In this document: one piece after another, positions 35,641 through 49,210 of the stretch | Layout of the letters: every line of letters begins with the position of its first letter | How positions within the stretch are numbered: the first letter of the stretch is position 1 | From: Marsupella aquatica | Taxonomy: Eukaryota; Marchantiophyta | Direction: 5' to 3' | Assembly (NCBI GenBank): GCA_973895155.1 | Contig: OZ316896.1 | Span: forward strand, 15,562,001-15,626,000 | Length of the DNA: 64,000 nt | Position numbers and translations under genes: made by a program | The notes under the pieces: model-generated | The model's database searches: none | Seen by the model: the letters and a program-made list of their open reading frames with translations, nothing else | What the model was told of the DNA's origin: nothing

Positions 35641-38049
35641 TTGATTGTATGTGAGGTATGTGTTGGACAATATATGTGAAATAGATAAATGTGTTATAAA
35701 ATGTGTGACAATGAACATATCTTTATTGAGACTACATGGTGGATCGAATCTGGAGACTAGGCCAGCTGAAAATAGTGACCGAGCTGAATATATGAGCAAA
35801 CCTCAACTAGTTTTGAAGCTGCAGCGTCTGAGCTTGAGGCAATCCCAATCGCTTGGGAGTTCAGCTCTGGAGCCAGCAAAGGTATTTCAATTAGGAATCA
35901 TGAGCACAGTTGAAGATCAAATTGCAGGTTGGAATGGAAATGGAGCTCACCCGAGGACGTAAAATACAGCTCTCGTTTGGATCATCTAGAACACCTTTGA
36001 ACAAAGACCGGACAAACTACAGTTCAACAATTTCCTTGCCAGAATAGTTTTTTGACTCATCCAAAGCCAGCTATTTCAACAATGGATTTTAGAAAGTAAT
36101 GCAACACACTTCTCCACGGTATTGCTTAGAGTGAGTAAACCTATGTGTCAAGCTTAGGGCCATCTACATTAATTCTCGCTTGTCTCAAGCGATTGCTGTC
36201 TAGTAGGTAGCAGTGGTGGCCAGAGTTGGTTCGCAATTACCTTGTACGCATCTAGTGCGAGGCACTGTGGAACCCACGATGCCATCACAATTTAAACCAT
36301 AGAATTGTCTAGGTTGTCACTTTATCTCAATATGGTCAGTTCGCAAAACTTTGTTCATTGGAAGTCTAGTGTTTAGCATAGTTGTCAAGGTTTGGTCACG
36401 ACAGATTCACGATGGAGACTTTCTAGTAGTCACAACAACTTTGACTACTGGGAACTGTACCGTGGTACTCTGCCACCAGGACACCGACGCTACCACAGAA
36501 TCGGCATTTGTTGTATGCCTAGAAGGATTCATTTTTTTCAAGCAGTGGTGGGCAGAGTTGATTGAGAGGCGTTTAATTTCACGCCGAGGGGATTTCAAGT
36601 CCTCAAGAATAATTCTTATCTGAGTAGCTAGATTGCGCGATTGATCATACTTCCGGATGAATGGAGCCTATGTAAGGGGAGCATCGCAGCATGGCCATTG
36701 AAATTGTGTCATCTCGAAGCCTTCCTGTACTTGTCTGATCTTGGGCACGGTGAAGACTAGGATGCCCATTTATTAATTTTTTAGATAGCCATACTCTTGC
36801 ATCTCTCAACAGAGCTCGCTGCCAAAAAACTCATGAGTGTATCATCGATAAATTTGTAGCCGAGCTGCAAATTGTTACCCTTTCAGAATTGTTTCTTTAC
36901 CAGAAGTCCAGGAGAGACTCAAAGCATAAAGCCGGGTCAGCAATGAGAGAGAGAGCGAGGGGCGGCAGGCAAAGCAAGGAAGATTCTAACCAGAGCATTT
37001 AATAGTCTCAGCGCACTCCCTGTTCTCCCACTTGGCTGTGAAAGTGGAGTGGTTGAAGTATTTGCTTTAGAAGTGACTTAGTCCCGTGAACTTGGTGACC
37101 ATTGGGTCTGTCCTGTCACTTTGAGATTGAAACACATTGTTGGTCACCTCGGACACTCATTTTGTCATTTCATCGATTATTGCTGTTCGAGACTTCGGTG
37201 TCTCATGACTTCATTGGACCCCTTCACATTCAATTCTTCCGTTTATTCAATCATTCTTTCCACCTGTTGCGGATTTCAGGTATAAATTGCGGATCACATA
37301 GTCTCGTTGGAATCCTTGGAGATCAATTGCTCTCATCCTTTCACCTTCGCAATCACATCCTGGCTAGTTTTGGTGTTTCCCTCCCCTCCTCTCTTTAGTT
37401 CAATCCAAAGTCGTCTCTCTATCATTAGTTGCCTTGCTTCTCATGCATCGTTGTGGAGCAAGAGTACTCAACCTCTTCATGGTCCAGTCAATGCCTCCAT
37501 CTTAGGTGAGGAGCAATGACGTCTTCCTGAATTCCCTTACTCTCAAATTTTTTTGATTCGATATTCATTTGCAGATTGAAGCAATTTCTGAAATTCAATT
37601 TCGAGCAACAATTTCAGAGCTCTCACTAAGGACTACAGTGATTTCCTCAAGAGAGACTATCGTTTGTTAGCCATGACTAAGAATTGCTCTTCTGACTGCC
37701 TCTCGTGTGCGGATGAACTTGACCTTCCGCTAAAGAAAGAGAAAAAGAGAGAGTCAATCTTGCTTTGCACTCTCTGCACTTGTTCGGAAGGTTAGATGAG
37801 TATTCCATTACCTCATCGCCACTTCTTCTGTCCTCAAGCATACACGAGGAAATGAGGAAACACGAGGTTACCTTCTGCCCCTGTGGAATTCTTAACTGCC
37901 ATGCTGTGTTGCTTCATTTAATTACTTATTTATTGTGGAATTGAAATCACAATTCACAAAAAAGGGTGGGCAGTTGGTTATTTGCGGTAGATAAAACTGA
38001 GTTGCGGGCCTACTCAGGGTAAAACAATTATTTTTGATTACTTTTTACA

Positions 38050-38225
38050 TGAAGATTTACTGCATGGCGTCCCCAATTTTACCAAAATCCTGTCGCAAAC
38101 ACGAATGTTAAAGTCATTTTATTTTGTAAACCAATTCGTACCTGGTTGCAGCGCATCATGATGACGTGGCACGTTGTGGAGCCAGGAATTTTGGAAGGGA
38201 CCTCTAGTGGGGTCCGCAACTAATA
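38050..38225. repeat. Dispersed repeat, copy 2 (relative at 7150-7330)
   Basis: This segment matches the copy at 7150-7330 over 'catggcgtccc', 'cgcaaacacgaatgt', 'gacgtggcac', 'gccaggaattttggaaggga' and 'ggggtccg'. It is immediately followed by the tandem array at 38222-38672. Confidence 0.7.
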
Positions 38226-38672
38226 TGTAGAGTTCATATGATAGACTAAACTAGTATCTAGAGTTCATATGATTTGGCAGTAGTTACTGGGGCCATTTTT
38301 GCCCCCGACCTTATCACAATAGCGAGAATTAATTTAGTCTTTTGTGACCACTTTCTTTGGGCACAATCATGTCCATTTTAAAGTTTGTATGATAGACTAC
38401 AGTAAAATCTAGACTTCATATGATTTTGCCTATAGTTACTGGGGCCATTTTTCCCGCCTTTTCACTTTACCGAGAATGAATTTAGTCTTTAGTGACCAAT
38501 TTCTTTGGTCACAATCTTGTCCGTTTTAGAGTTCTTATGATAGGCTAAAGTAATATGTAGAGCTCATATGATTTTTGCCCATAGTCACTGGGGCCCTCCC
38601 TATCAGAATACCGAGAATTAATCTAGTTTTTTGTGGCCAATTCCGGGGGCCATTTCTTTGGTCACAATCGTG
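38222..38672. repeat. Tandem repeat, ~148 bp unit, three copies
   Basis: Three head-to-tail units share 'gatagactaaa', 'tagagttcatatgattttgcc', 'agttactggggccattttt', 'ccgagaattaatttagtctt' and 'tttctttggtcacaatc'. They belong to the same dispersed family as 34335-34520. Confidence 0.85.
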
Positions 38673-41600
38673 TCCTTTTCTTTATCGGCTCGAAAAGAAA
38701 GAGTCGTGTAAGCCCTGATGTTCTGGATTTAGTCCACGGCATCTGACAGGCATCTCTCGGAAAGGAAACTTTTACTGCAATGATATACACCAAACAGGCA
38801 CGCGTCTTTCGGCTGTCCTTCTTGGGCGCAAGATGTCCTGACTTGACTTGGCCTGACCTGACCCCGACTGTTCTGGTTACACGTCTCACATCACACACCA
38901 CAACACATTACGGCCGATTACCGTATCTCCGGTCCAAGGAGCACAGTGCTGTACAGACGTATAAATACCTACGGGCGGAGGGACGGCCCCAAGGGACGAG
39001 CTGGGTGGGACTTCTCGAGGCGCCGTGTCCCCGAGACCCTACCAACCTTTGCTGCGGTAGGGTTTACCGTAGGTTAGGTCGAAGTCAGAAGGGAATCATT
39101 GTACAGTCATATACAGTGCTACTACACAATTTTGACACATAGCTTACGCCGTATTTCTTCCCGAGACGTGTAGGCCCAAACCGTGTCCTGTTCGTTACCA
39201 TAGAGATTGACCCTCTATGTTACAGTACCTGCGCGTCATAGCAGAAGGGCGGGGCGTAAAGTCTCCCTCCCTTGCTGCGGTGCTGACGTTAATACTGTGC
39301 TGTAATGGAAGGCAGGTGTTAAAGACTTTTCGTCTCTTCCCTCACGACGACGGAGATCATGCAGCCTTTAGTTTCCTTTATCCTATTTTTGCCAATAGAA
39401 TAAGGGGTGCCTTTCTCCCAGTTTCTTTTCTGGGATGATGGTTCCTTTTATGATCCTGCCTGGACCGCGCCCCCAGACGGCTCCAGAAACGAGACGATCG
39501 ACGTTGCAGCACAGGGCCTCAACTAAAAGAATTAAAGAAACTTACAGTGATCAAAGAAGGGAGAATACTGTTGCACTTCTTTTCCATTTATTTTATTTTA
39601 TTTTATATTTTATTATATATGTTATTCGATGTTTTTGAGTACTGGCTTCGGCTTTCGTCACAGCTCAGAGGTGGGCAAATTCGTAGAGTAGGGCGCAAAA
39701 GAGGTTGTTTAATACTATTCTCGGCGAGGAAGGAATGATTAGGAGTTATAGTTTTTATATTTGCCAAAGGTCGTTCAATCAATGTCCTGGGGGAGCTTTT
39801 CTTGGAATGAATGGATGGAAAGCAGACTAGGAGAGGGATTAATACAGTAAGTATACTGTAGTAAGAAAGGTTTGGGAATCTGGATCGTCCCCAGAAGTCA
39901 AAACACCATTCGACTCCCTTGCCGGTGAGATAATAAATGAATCTTCATTTGACTTGCACAGACCTTAAGCTTTATGACCATGGATTTTTAAGTATTTCAG
40001 GGTCTAGGAGTTTGTTTTATTTTGCTTTTTGTTGTTTTGGACCTTCCAAAAGCTGCTGCTGTTTTGGACCTTTCAAAAGCTGCTGTTGTTTTGGAAATTC
40101 CCAAAAGCTTCTTTAGACCCAAATGAGGAGGGATTGATGCAGGAATGAAGGGAACATGCACATCCTTCAATAAGACGGGTATATGTTCAGCGACATTCTT
40201 CCCCCTAAATTTACACACAATCTAGTTTTCCTGGCCAGAACAATTTGGGCCCACAAATATAGTGTGTGATGCTAATAGTGTATGATATTATTACCATCAT
40301 CAGCCAAATAGTGTCATACATTCTTTTTGGGAACAATTTTGAGGCAATACTTTCCAGAGTATGCAACCTTTGTCTCATTTAACAGATTTCCATTAGCCAC
40401 TTCAAGAAGACACTCGAAACTTTGATAAAAATCTAGACGCAGATAATGATCCCAAAGAAATACCGGATGACATTGGGCTCAGATGGTGGAAAAGATGGAG
40501 ATATTTCATTGGGAAGCAATACTATGATAGTATGAGACCATTTGCTTAGATCCAGCTGTTAAGCAAGGATATTAAGTGTTTCCACAGGATTCACTCTCAA
40601 TAGAATAGGACCAGAGTCACTTAAATATATGAGGACTGCAGTCAGTACTTAACCTCGTGCAACCTGTCCCCTACATATAAGTGGGTTGCTCTGGCCATTC
40701 ACTGCTCCATCACATGTTTCTGCCCTTGTTTTTCTTCAATTGCATTCATGTGTTGTCATAAATTGCTCAATACAGGCAAGCTGCATAGGTTTCTCAAATT
40801 AATTGGGCAAGTGACTCTACAGTTGAGGTGACAATTCAGTTGATAACATGGGATGTCTTAGAGAGATATTCTTGCTAAGCCCTTAAAATGAAAATTGTTA
40901 CTTGGTGGACCCAATTTGAATTTGAGTACCTTGATCTCAGATCTATCAATGGTCCGGGAGTGGTCATGGGTCCCTCAAGTAACACTTTTCATTGTAGGGG
41001 TCCATCAAGTAAATGTTCGGATGTCTTATGCACAAAAGTCAATGATTAAAATTTGTTTGGATGGTGTGTGTTAAGGATCAACTTACACCTGACTTCCAGA
41101 ACATAATACGCAATATATATTGAAATAAAAAGAGAATTTGTATGGGATTAAACGTTGGATTTGAAGTTCATGCTCCAATAGTAACTCCAGTTGCAGTTGC
41201 AAGAGAACTTGGAGCTTCATCTTCAGATGATCACATGAGGGAGCACATTTCCAGCGACAGCAGTAGTTCTGAGGCACATTCAGCTATTTCTTATTCTAGC
41301 AAACCAGAACAATCATGGGTGAAATTTTGCCATCACTTTCCACAGGTATGACCAGCCAAACAAAGAACACAAAGAAAAAGCTGGCAAGAGTGTAAAATCG
41401 GGTGTAAAATGCATGTTACAGCCAGGAATACCACAACCGAGTGGCCTGAGTTCTCTTTAGGTCTCTGGGTAGGTCTCTTGGCAAAATTATCGCCCCTTGA
41501 GTGTTACATGAAATTTTGGTTAAGAAAACAACAACTGGGGTGACAGTAAACAGTAACATAGGAAAACAAAGGCTCACTGACAGAGTAATTGATATCATGT

Positions 41601-43199
41601 GTGGGATCATGTGTAATACTAATTTGAGGTGTTCCTAGTTTCAGGTGATACTAATTACTTAGATGGACTGTAAAGAGAGTAGCTAGGCAAGCTCACTGAC
41701 TCCTTTTGAGAGGCAATTCAAAATGAAAATATTGAGAGCTAAAAGAAGGACGGGTGAGGGACGGGTGTGCCTAAGGCATGCTCTAGAGGGGGCACAACAA
41801 ATCGAGAGACTTTTTCAGCCATTCTTGATGAAATATATATAGATGTAAAGGGGAAATCTATGAAACCCCACAAAAAGGGAATAGTCAGCCACCCTATGAG
41901 TCCCAACTCAAGTGAGCTATCACACAACCATGCGTGTCTGGGCTTTCTAAGCCATTCTTGGTGAGAGGAGAGCAACAAGGACTATACAAAAGGGCTAGAT
42001 ACAAAATATCCATTCAAGCCTCCACACTGGTCATATGCCTGGTCATATGTCCACCTGCAGCCTTGTCGCAAAATTTGTGGCATTATATCTAAAGTTTAAG
42101 CTTAAGCCAGCCAGTCTTAATTTGCAAAGATTTAGTATAGGATGGATGTATTTATCCCATCCTTGAAGAGGAGAAGATCTTGCCAACCTCATAGCTAGTT
42201 TAACACTTTGCCCAGCTATTTGAGGAGCATACGTGAAACTAAATTTATACAGCTGCTCGAGACAAGTCAGGTCCTATTCACCCTATGAGATGCCATCACA
42301 CTTGTGAAAGCTAAGCTCACCATAATCGTTACTCTAACCTGAATGGCTTGTTTGTTCCTAGAACTTCTTATGTCTATGTGTTTTTCTGAGCTTTTGAGTT
42401 GATTTCTTCTTCTTCAGGTGCTGCCATCTTTCATTGCAACAACACCAACCTAGAAATTAAAGTGATAAAGGAATTGAGCATCCAAAGTTCCAAGGCCTAT
42501 TGGAAGACAGTATGGGTAGATGAATCAGTTCCACTCAGACCCTTCATTCAAGTCACAACACCAGGAATCGTAACTCATTGGATAAAGCACAACATCGGGC
42601 GTCATGAGCTCAGATGGGATGTCATTCCAAACCTTTGAGCTTGGATGAGACCCAAACTGCTCCATGTATGAAATAGAAGTTTTAATTTCTAAACTCTTGT
42701 CATCCCAGATCAACTTGATTGGTATTATTATAGATCCCATGCAAACTTGAAAATGCTATCGAAACAAAGGTTTGGAATAGAGATTCGGCTCAAGCTTACA
42801 GCTCTGAGATTGTCACTAAATGTAAACTACTCTTATAATCAGAGGAGTCCAGGCAATATGAGATTTAATCCCTCCCATCTTGTCAAGCTAATAGTCCACA
42901 TATAGGTTAGATGGAATCAGTGGTTTGTGTTCATGCGCAGTTGAATATACACATACTTTTTACAGAAAAAGGCCAAATAGAGTTACACACATTACGAAAC
43001 GGCTCATTTTTCGGTGGCCCCCACTACAAAACATTCATTTACTAGGGCGGTCATGTAGGACCCTGATAAAATCTACTGTATAGTAGGTGAGTGGAAAAGA
43101 AAAAAGGGGAAAAGGAAAAGACGAGCTAGATTAGGTACAGTACTAGCTACAGTACCTAAGTAGAACAGAATCTGCAACATGGCCATCTCAGCAGCAGCC

Positions 43200-45436
43200 G
43201 AAGAAAAGAGGGGAATGGGGGAACATTCTTTCATTCATTCACTTTCTGCCTTTTTCCCAAGAGACTGGATGTCCGGGACGCCAAAATTGGGGGCGTTTTG
43301 AAGGGTTAAAAAGGTAAGAAAACCGGACGAAGAAGTCATTCCTCTCTCCTGTCCACTCTAGAAGGTGAAAAAGTGGCCAGTAAAGAAAGCCCAGGTAAAG
43401 AAAGGGGGACAGGGATACAGGGATCGAATGAACGCCAATAATGAGAAAGAAAGAAAAGCCCTCCCGAAATTCCAAAGGCTCGCTTTTCAGATCCTCCAGA
43501 AGCCCAGATTCATCAAACCTGTTAAGCACACCGCTCTACGAGAGCAGCAGAGACGAGCCCCGCGCGATTGGAGAGAGAAATGCTAGAAAACCGTTCTTGT
43601 ATGGCGAGATAGCCCACGCCCATCAGTGCTTTCCGAGACTGGGGCTGCTCCGTCTTAGTAGAGCGATGATGCAGAGCCCTGCGCGATTGAAGAGGGCGCG
43701 ACAAAGGCGTGCTGTGGGAGCGTTCTTGTAATGCGGGGTCCGGGGAAGGAGGGTCGCGGGCGGGGCCCGGTGGCCGGTCATCTTGCGCGCCGAGGTGGAT
43801 CGGCGGGGAGGAGGCTCTCCAGGTACGGTGACCCCGGTGGCCGGTGGCGAGGCGCCCCTGGAACGAGGGGCTTTTAATTACGTTGGGGCGAAATGAACAG
43901 AGGGGCGAAGAGGAGGAATGAATGAAGGAGTGACATGAGGGACGGTACAAAAGGGAGAGGAGAAGAGGAGCGCGAAAAGGAAGGGTAGGGAGGGGACAGT
44001 GGGAGTGTGGGACATTTTGCAGTGAGGGAGGGCGCGAGAGGAGACTAAATTTGTTGGCTTGCGTTTCAATCTGAAGAGGAGGAGGTGGTTCGTTGATTAG
44101 GTGTCTGTCTGTCTGTCTGTCTGTCTGTCCCTTTGCAAAATCTCCGTGTTTCGCTCACTACAGTTATTTAGCCGAATCGGGGCTCGCGGTGTGGGAGAGG
44201 GAGAGAGAAGCAAGGTGGGCCTGAGTGTTTGCGAGCCGCTCAAGTAGTAATATTGAGTGAGTGAGGCGATCGAATTTGATGGGATCCGCCGTACGAAGAA
44301 GAATGTGAGAGCGGAGATTGGAGTACTCGCGAGCTTGGAGAAGCTTGCTTGCTACACTTCGACCATGTACATCATGCAACCTGGCGCAGTTAGTTGGAGG
44401 AATTGGCCGGAGCTGTGCAAACTTGGTGTGTGATGAGGTGAGAGATTTTTTATAGAAGTGATAGTAGTGATGAGTAAGTGAGGAGATGCTGGAGGGGAGG
44501 CGTCCGGCAGGATGTGTGTTGTCGGAGGGCCCATCTTCTGAGGCGGAACTCTGGCATTAGGGTGCGCATCATTCTAGCTCGCGAGCGAAACTGCAAGCTA
44601 AGTTGGCAGGTGGGCCACTTTCTCCGCGGTGTGTTGACTCCCTAGCTCGCAACCTAGGTGACGTTGTTGGCTACTGTCTCCTGGATCTACTGCCGGTGTC
44701 CCTCTCAGTTCTCGTGATCCTCTAGATTATGTTGGATCCGCCTTCAGGAAGCGAGCGTTAGTATTTCGTGCTGGGATGCTGCTGCTTAGTGTGTGGTATT
44801 CGGACGACTTGTAGCTGAACTCGAGGCTGCACTCTCAGCTCATCCTTTTCTTAGTCCTGCCCCAAAAAGGATTTTTCATTGCGTCCGGCCGACTGTGCTT
44901 CCCATAGATTTTGCCACCGGTCGAATCTGGAACTGTAGAGGAGCCACCGAGAGTTTAGATAAATGCCTCAGAAAAACTCCATTCGCTTTTGACGTACATA
45001 ATCTCAACTGGCCGTTTAGTCTTTTCTTACAGAGGCCGTTGAGCGAACTTATTCTGCTGAGAAGTTAAGCTTCGTTGGTTTGACCGTGCTGGTACACCTC
45101 GAGCAGCCAATCACTGTCGTAGAGTTGCCATCAAACATCCCACATCGCGTGTTTTGCTCACGAGGTTTCAGCAGTGAGGATTCTCATACGATTCTGGAAG
45201 GAAAATATCTGTCCATGAGGACTGTCATCTCTCTCTTCAATTCCTGATATGTTACCGATGTCTTCACAAGACAACTGCAGAAGAGCGGGAAGATCAATTA
45301 TTTGAGTCCTGTGAAGGATTTTCTTCGACTTGACAGCGGTGGCTCGGCTTTTAGTGGTGAAAGCAATTAACAGTACGTACGTATCGAAGCTCTGACCAGC
45401 ACCGTGGATAGGCGACGATCTTAAATCGCCGACGAA
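43200..45436 (+). promoter_or_regulatory. GC-richer promoter and leader region of the bHLH gene
   Basis: Base composition shifts here from AT-rich to balanced or purine-rich, with polypurine runs at 43900-44010. A perfect (GTCT)n run lies at about 44100-44129. An imperfect direct repeat of about 80 bp lies at 43530-43610 and 43660-43735 ('ccgcgcgattg' or 'ctgcgcgattg' with 'gttcttgta'). No coding exon is supported. The transcription start cannot be fixed, but these features fit the promoter and 5' leader of the gene starting at 45437. Confidence 0.45.
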
Positions 45437-48400
45437 ATGTCCAAGATGATGGCTCACAATCTCTCCGCACATGCCCTATCGTCCGCATTCAACCACCGCG
45501 CCTCTCCCTACCTTGGTCAAGATCAGATGATCTCCAGCCGCCACATTCCTATCTTGTCCGTCCCAGATATCCTCGACGCTTTCCACCAAACCCACGCCTC
45601 GAGCACTGCAAATATGTGCAACAACTCTCTACTACGTTCAGCAAGCACGCACATTGAACCGTGGGAGCTGCCAGAGCTGAAGTGGCTAGATCCCGTAGAG
45701 AGCAACGTGGTAGGATCAAGTGCTATTCATGCCGAACCGGATAGGTTCGCTGTACAATCGTTGACAAGTTCAGTTCCCGAAAAGTTTGGCTTCGATGGAG
45801 GAGAAAGATGGCCATTCTCAGAGCTCTATGCAGTGGGCGATCAAGTAATGGCAAACAGTGCGGGTGCAGTGGACGACAGCCTCGCCCAATTCTCCTTGCA
45901 GTCGATGGTAACAGCTTCCCCGGCGGTTAGCAGTGGATCTTCCATATTAACAAGAAAAACTCGTGGAATGTCGGGCTCAGCGACCAATATCTCGAGCTTT
46001 GCCAGGAGAGACTTCCCAAAGTCTGGCTTCCCGAAGTCCGCAAATGGCTCCACTCCTGTAGACTTGTCCAATGACACGTCTACAGTCACACCGACCTGCA
46101 GTAGCGGCTCGCACAAACGATCTGTGCCATCTGATCGACCGGATTCCGATCTCACTCAAGAGATTTCCAACCCTGGTCCGTCGGAATTCAAAGTGGCATC
46201 TGATAAGTTTCTTCCTGGAGATAGACTCAATTTTAAGAGAGAGTCCCCGTCGAGTACAATTTCATTCCCAACGGAAAAACGAAAGAGGCTTCAGGATGGT
46301 GGGGCTACACCTTGCAGTTCAGCAGGACCTAAGGTCCAGAAGGCAACCGTTGAGAAAGGCAGTCGAGCGGGTAAAGAGCAATCTGTGAGTCCCAATCGAG
46401 AAACCAACAAGAAATCGGCAGCCACAGCCAGCGCGGCTGCAGCTTCCGACCATGAAATTCATATTTGGACTGAGCGGGAGAGACGGAAGAAGATGAATGG
46501 CATGTTCACAACATTACATTCTTTGCTTCCTCATCTTACCTCAAAGGTTAATGTTCTTCTCCACTCTACCATCCACTCTGTCTTGTGGTTTTCTGGGATG
46601 AGCTCAGCACTTATCCCAATTACTCTAGCTCGTTACTATGTGCCTTATTTTTCTGCAACGCCATATCTGCAGGGCATATCTGCAAGTATGCAAACTCATT
46701 CTGACATGACGTCACTGGAACATAATTATCTCCTGACTGTTTGCGCTCCTTCATACTATAGTGGTTCGGATATTTTCCGCGGTCGTTCCTACTTTCTCTA
46801 AGACGTTGCTTAATTCATCCTCTAGGCTCTGATTTTACAGAGCCTTTCGTCGTTAACTAGTGGGCTAGGTGACCGGAAGGCCACCGGCATAAACATATAA
46901 GAAGTAAGAAGCACGCCAGGACGAGCAATTACTGTACTTGTCTGGCCTTCGGACATTGTAATGTGTCGTCATCAACTCTAGATGGTCTGTTTAAAACAGT
47001 TCTCATTCCGCTTTTCGATTAGAACGAACACGACGATCAGATGATGTTGTGTATGGGGAACTTGGCACGTAGACCACGGTCCGTAAAATGTCGATCTAGC
47101 TGCCTCGACCAGTGCTCGACCAACTATTACATGTTATATTTGGCATCTTAACTAAGGCACCGCCACGACATTCCTGGTGATTCTGTTCGAGTGATGAAAC
47201 CTGTGCACGTTAAGTGCCTTCTGTGCTATTTGCGACATCGCGTGTGTTCGCGTGGAAGCCGGCAAAATTGTGGTACAACTATTACGTAGTATTTCGGTCG
47301 AGCTCTCTATTTGGCAACGTAGAGAAGAACGAGTGATTTCAACCAAGTGCTCTATTAGCAACCTAGACGTAGTTCCTCGTAATTCCAAATATCCGAACTG
47401 ACAAGCTAGCAGTTCATTGATTGCCACGGGTTCTGTGCTAGGTTTGTTTAATATTTATGCATGGAGGACGTCATTTCCATGCGGATAGAGCGACAGAAGG
47501 CAGCTAAAGTATGATTCTTGGGACAGACAGTACAAAGTATATATTGTTTCACCAGGAGAGATCCTGATTCTGCACTCTGCACTCTGCACTCTGCACGTAA
47601 TGCGTGGCTCCCAGTGATCAAAACGTCATCAGCATTGGCGATGACTTAGGAGCTCGGAGCTCAGCATCTACGCAAGCTTCGAAGTATTCATGTGGTTTTC
47701 TATTCCTTTCCATTGAACATTGGGATACGAGTTGACTAAGAAAGATGTTTGGAAATTTAGAGAACTGGGCACTGAGTCCGACGAAGATGCAATATTAACT
47801 ACATTGGGCTTATATCTACCCCTTCCATATAAGTTCCGTAGCCTGACCAACCAGGGAGCTTCGCTTGTCTCACCATCGAAAGCTAGAAGACATACCACTT
47901 CGCTTGAAATGCGTGTTGCCTCTTTCAAATCATATACCCAGTGATTGAAGACCTCTCTAGAGTCTATGATGGCACCGTTTGTGTCGACGTTGTAGGTTCC
48001 AAATTATTCGAACCTCAGGAAATCTAGTAGATCCGATTACGTCCCTGCTCACCCTACCTCGATCATCAATCGATCAGTCTGCGTGACTCTTGTACGAGCT
48101 CGGGGTTGGATTTTAGTGCGAATCCAGTGACGGTTTTCACTTCGTGATCTCCTTCTATTTTCTCCCAACAAGGGAACGATTCAACATAGTTGGATCGGCT
48201 GGATCTGATTAGTCACCACATTGAGATCATTGCATCTCGGTCTTCGACTGCTTAGCCCCTTTGCTCCATTTTGAGCTTCAGGGTTTAGGGTCAATTGGTT
48301 CAGGGGAATGTTCCAATTTCTAGGCTGTACGTCGGCGTTCCTCTCGAATGCTTCCAGTGCTGTCCCGATGCGATCCCTATTAATATTCCCCCATCTGAAC

Positions 48401-49210
48401 GTACCTAGCACAATGTTGATCTAGGAGGGGACACTTAGTTGCTGCGGATAGTGACATATCGTTAGCAATGTGAGCATCACGTGCATCTGCGAGGTCAATT
48501 CTGGAATTCTGGAGTTCTCGTTTCATTTTTAAGAGTTGGGCACTGACATTGACAACGTACTCTTTGCAGGCAGATAAGTCAACCATCGTGGATGAAGCAA
48601 TTAACTATATCCAGTCGCTGGAGGTAACAATGAAGGGAATGCTGAAGCGGAAGTGCGAGAGGTCCAATTCTTCCAGTACCTTGCTGCCGAGCACGCTGAT
48701 TGAGACGGACAAAATCTCGCCAGCTAGCAGCAGCATGTGTGGATCTAAGGGGAAGGTATCGGTTGGATCGGCGGGTGATTCAAATAAGTTCCAAACGCTC
48801 TGCTCGCCAAATATAGTTCTCAACATGTGTGGATCGGATGCTTTCATCACTATATGCAGTCCTCGTGGGAGGTCTGGCTTGCTGTGCCGCGTCCTCTTCG
48901 TCATGGAGTCGCACAGGCTACAAGTTGTAAATGCCCACATTTCCACAACCGATGACACGAATCTGTTCATGCTCCATGCTCAGGTTGGTACATCTTCCTT
49001 CTGCTGATTGCACTACGTCGTGATAAGCTTCCCTACTGATTTTCGTTTTAGAGGCCGTCTGGTACGTTCATGGATAAAATATTCCAAATTGAACTTCGCG
49101 ATGAGTCATTAAGACTGGATCCCTATAAATGCAAGCACCTGAAAGGCATACTTTCAAGCTTTCAAACTTTTCAAACTTCAAGGGCCTATTCGCACAGAGC
49201 TTCACCTTAG
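45437..49210 (+). CDS. bHLH transcription factor, bHLH95/ZHOUPI-like
   Basis: Three coding exons in phase 0 are inferred: 45437-46546, 48570-48983 and 49052-49210 (TAG), giving 560 residues. The bHLH region spans about 338-398. Its basic part reads [12 protein letters not shown], with the H-E-R triad expected of E-box (CANNTG) binders. The loop ends at SK370 and helix 2 starts [14 protein letters not shown], encoded by exon 2. The 2023-bp first intron sits exactly at the loop/helix-2 border, a common intron site in plant bHLH genes. An ACT-like C-terminal domain follows at about 450-520 ([20 protein letters not shown], then QVVNAHIS). This pairing matches the bHLH95/ZHOUPI group; in Arabidopsis ZHOUPI controls endosperm breakdown and embryo cuticle formation. 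The Ser/Thr-rich N-terminal 337 residues are not conserved in a way I recognise. If the plant is seed-free, the role must differ. The start is the first ATG of the open frame. Confidence 0.88.
46547..48569 (+). other. Intron 1 of the bHLH gene
   Basis: The intron starts GTTAAT and ends TTTGCAG. It is long relative to the others in the gene. It contains a CTCTGCA triplication at about 47568-47598 and a minus-strand open segment at 47668-47928 with a faint resemblance to a copia RNase H, which I do not accept as a feature. No nested gene is supported. Confidence 0.7.

Larger units (their letters stand above)
28751..43200. other. Long gene-poor stretch
   Basis: I find no gene supported by domain or splicing evidence across this 14-kb block. 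It contains repeat families listed separately (32036-32515, 32879-33010, 34335-34520, 35530-35640, 38050-38672) and small duplications near 33540-33640, 33920-34010 and 40020-40110. The longest open frame, 30728-31192 (+, 154 residues), has no recognisable features and AT-rich codon use like its surroundings. A pair of segments at 41142-41345 and 42418-42453 has splice-like borders but no recognisable product. Confidence 0.45.

Noticed and set aside
41142-42453. Two segments with a CAG|GTATGA donor and a TTCTTCTTCTTCAG acceptor, forming a possible terminal exon pair
   Set aside because: The second exon would add only eleven residues before a stop, the first has no clear upstream limit, and the product resembles nothing I know.
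47668-47928. Copia-type RNase H relic on the minus strand in the bHLH intron
   Set aside because: Only a loose resemblance around a Glu-Ala-x-Trp-Leu stretch; no upstream RT or downstream LTR could be found, so chance similarity is likely.
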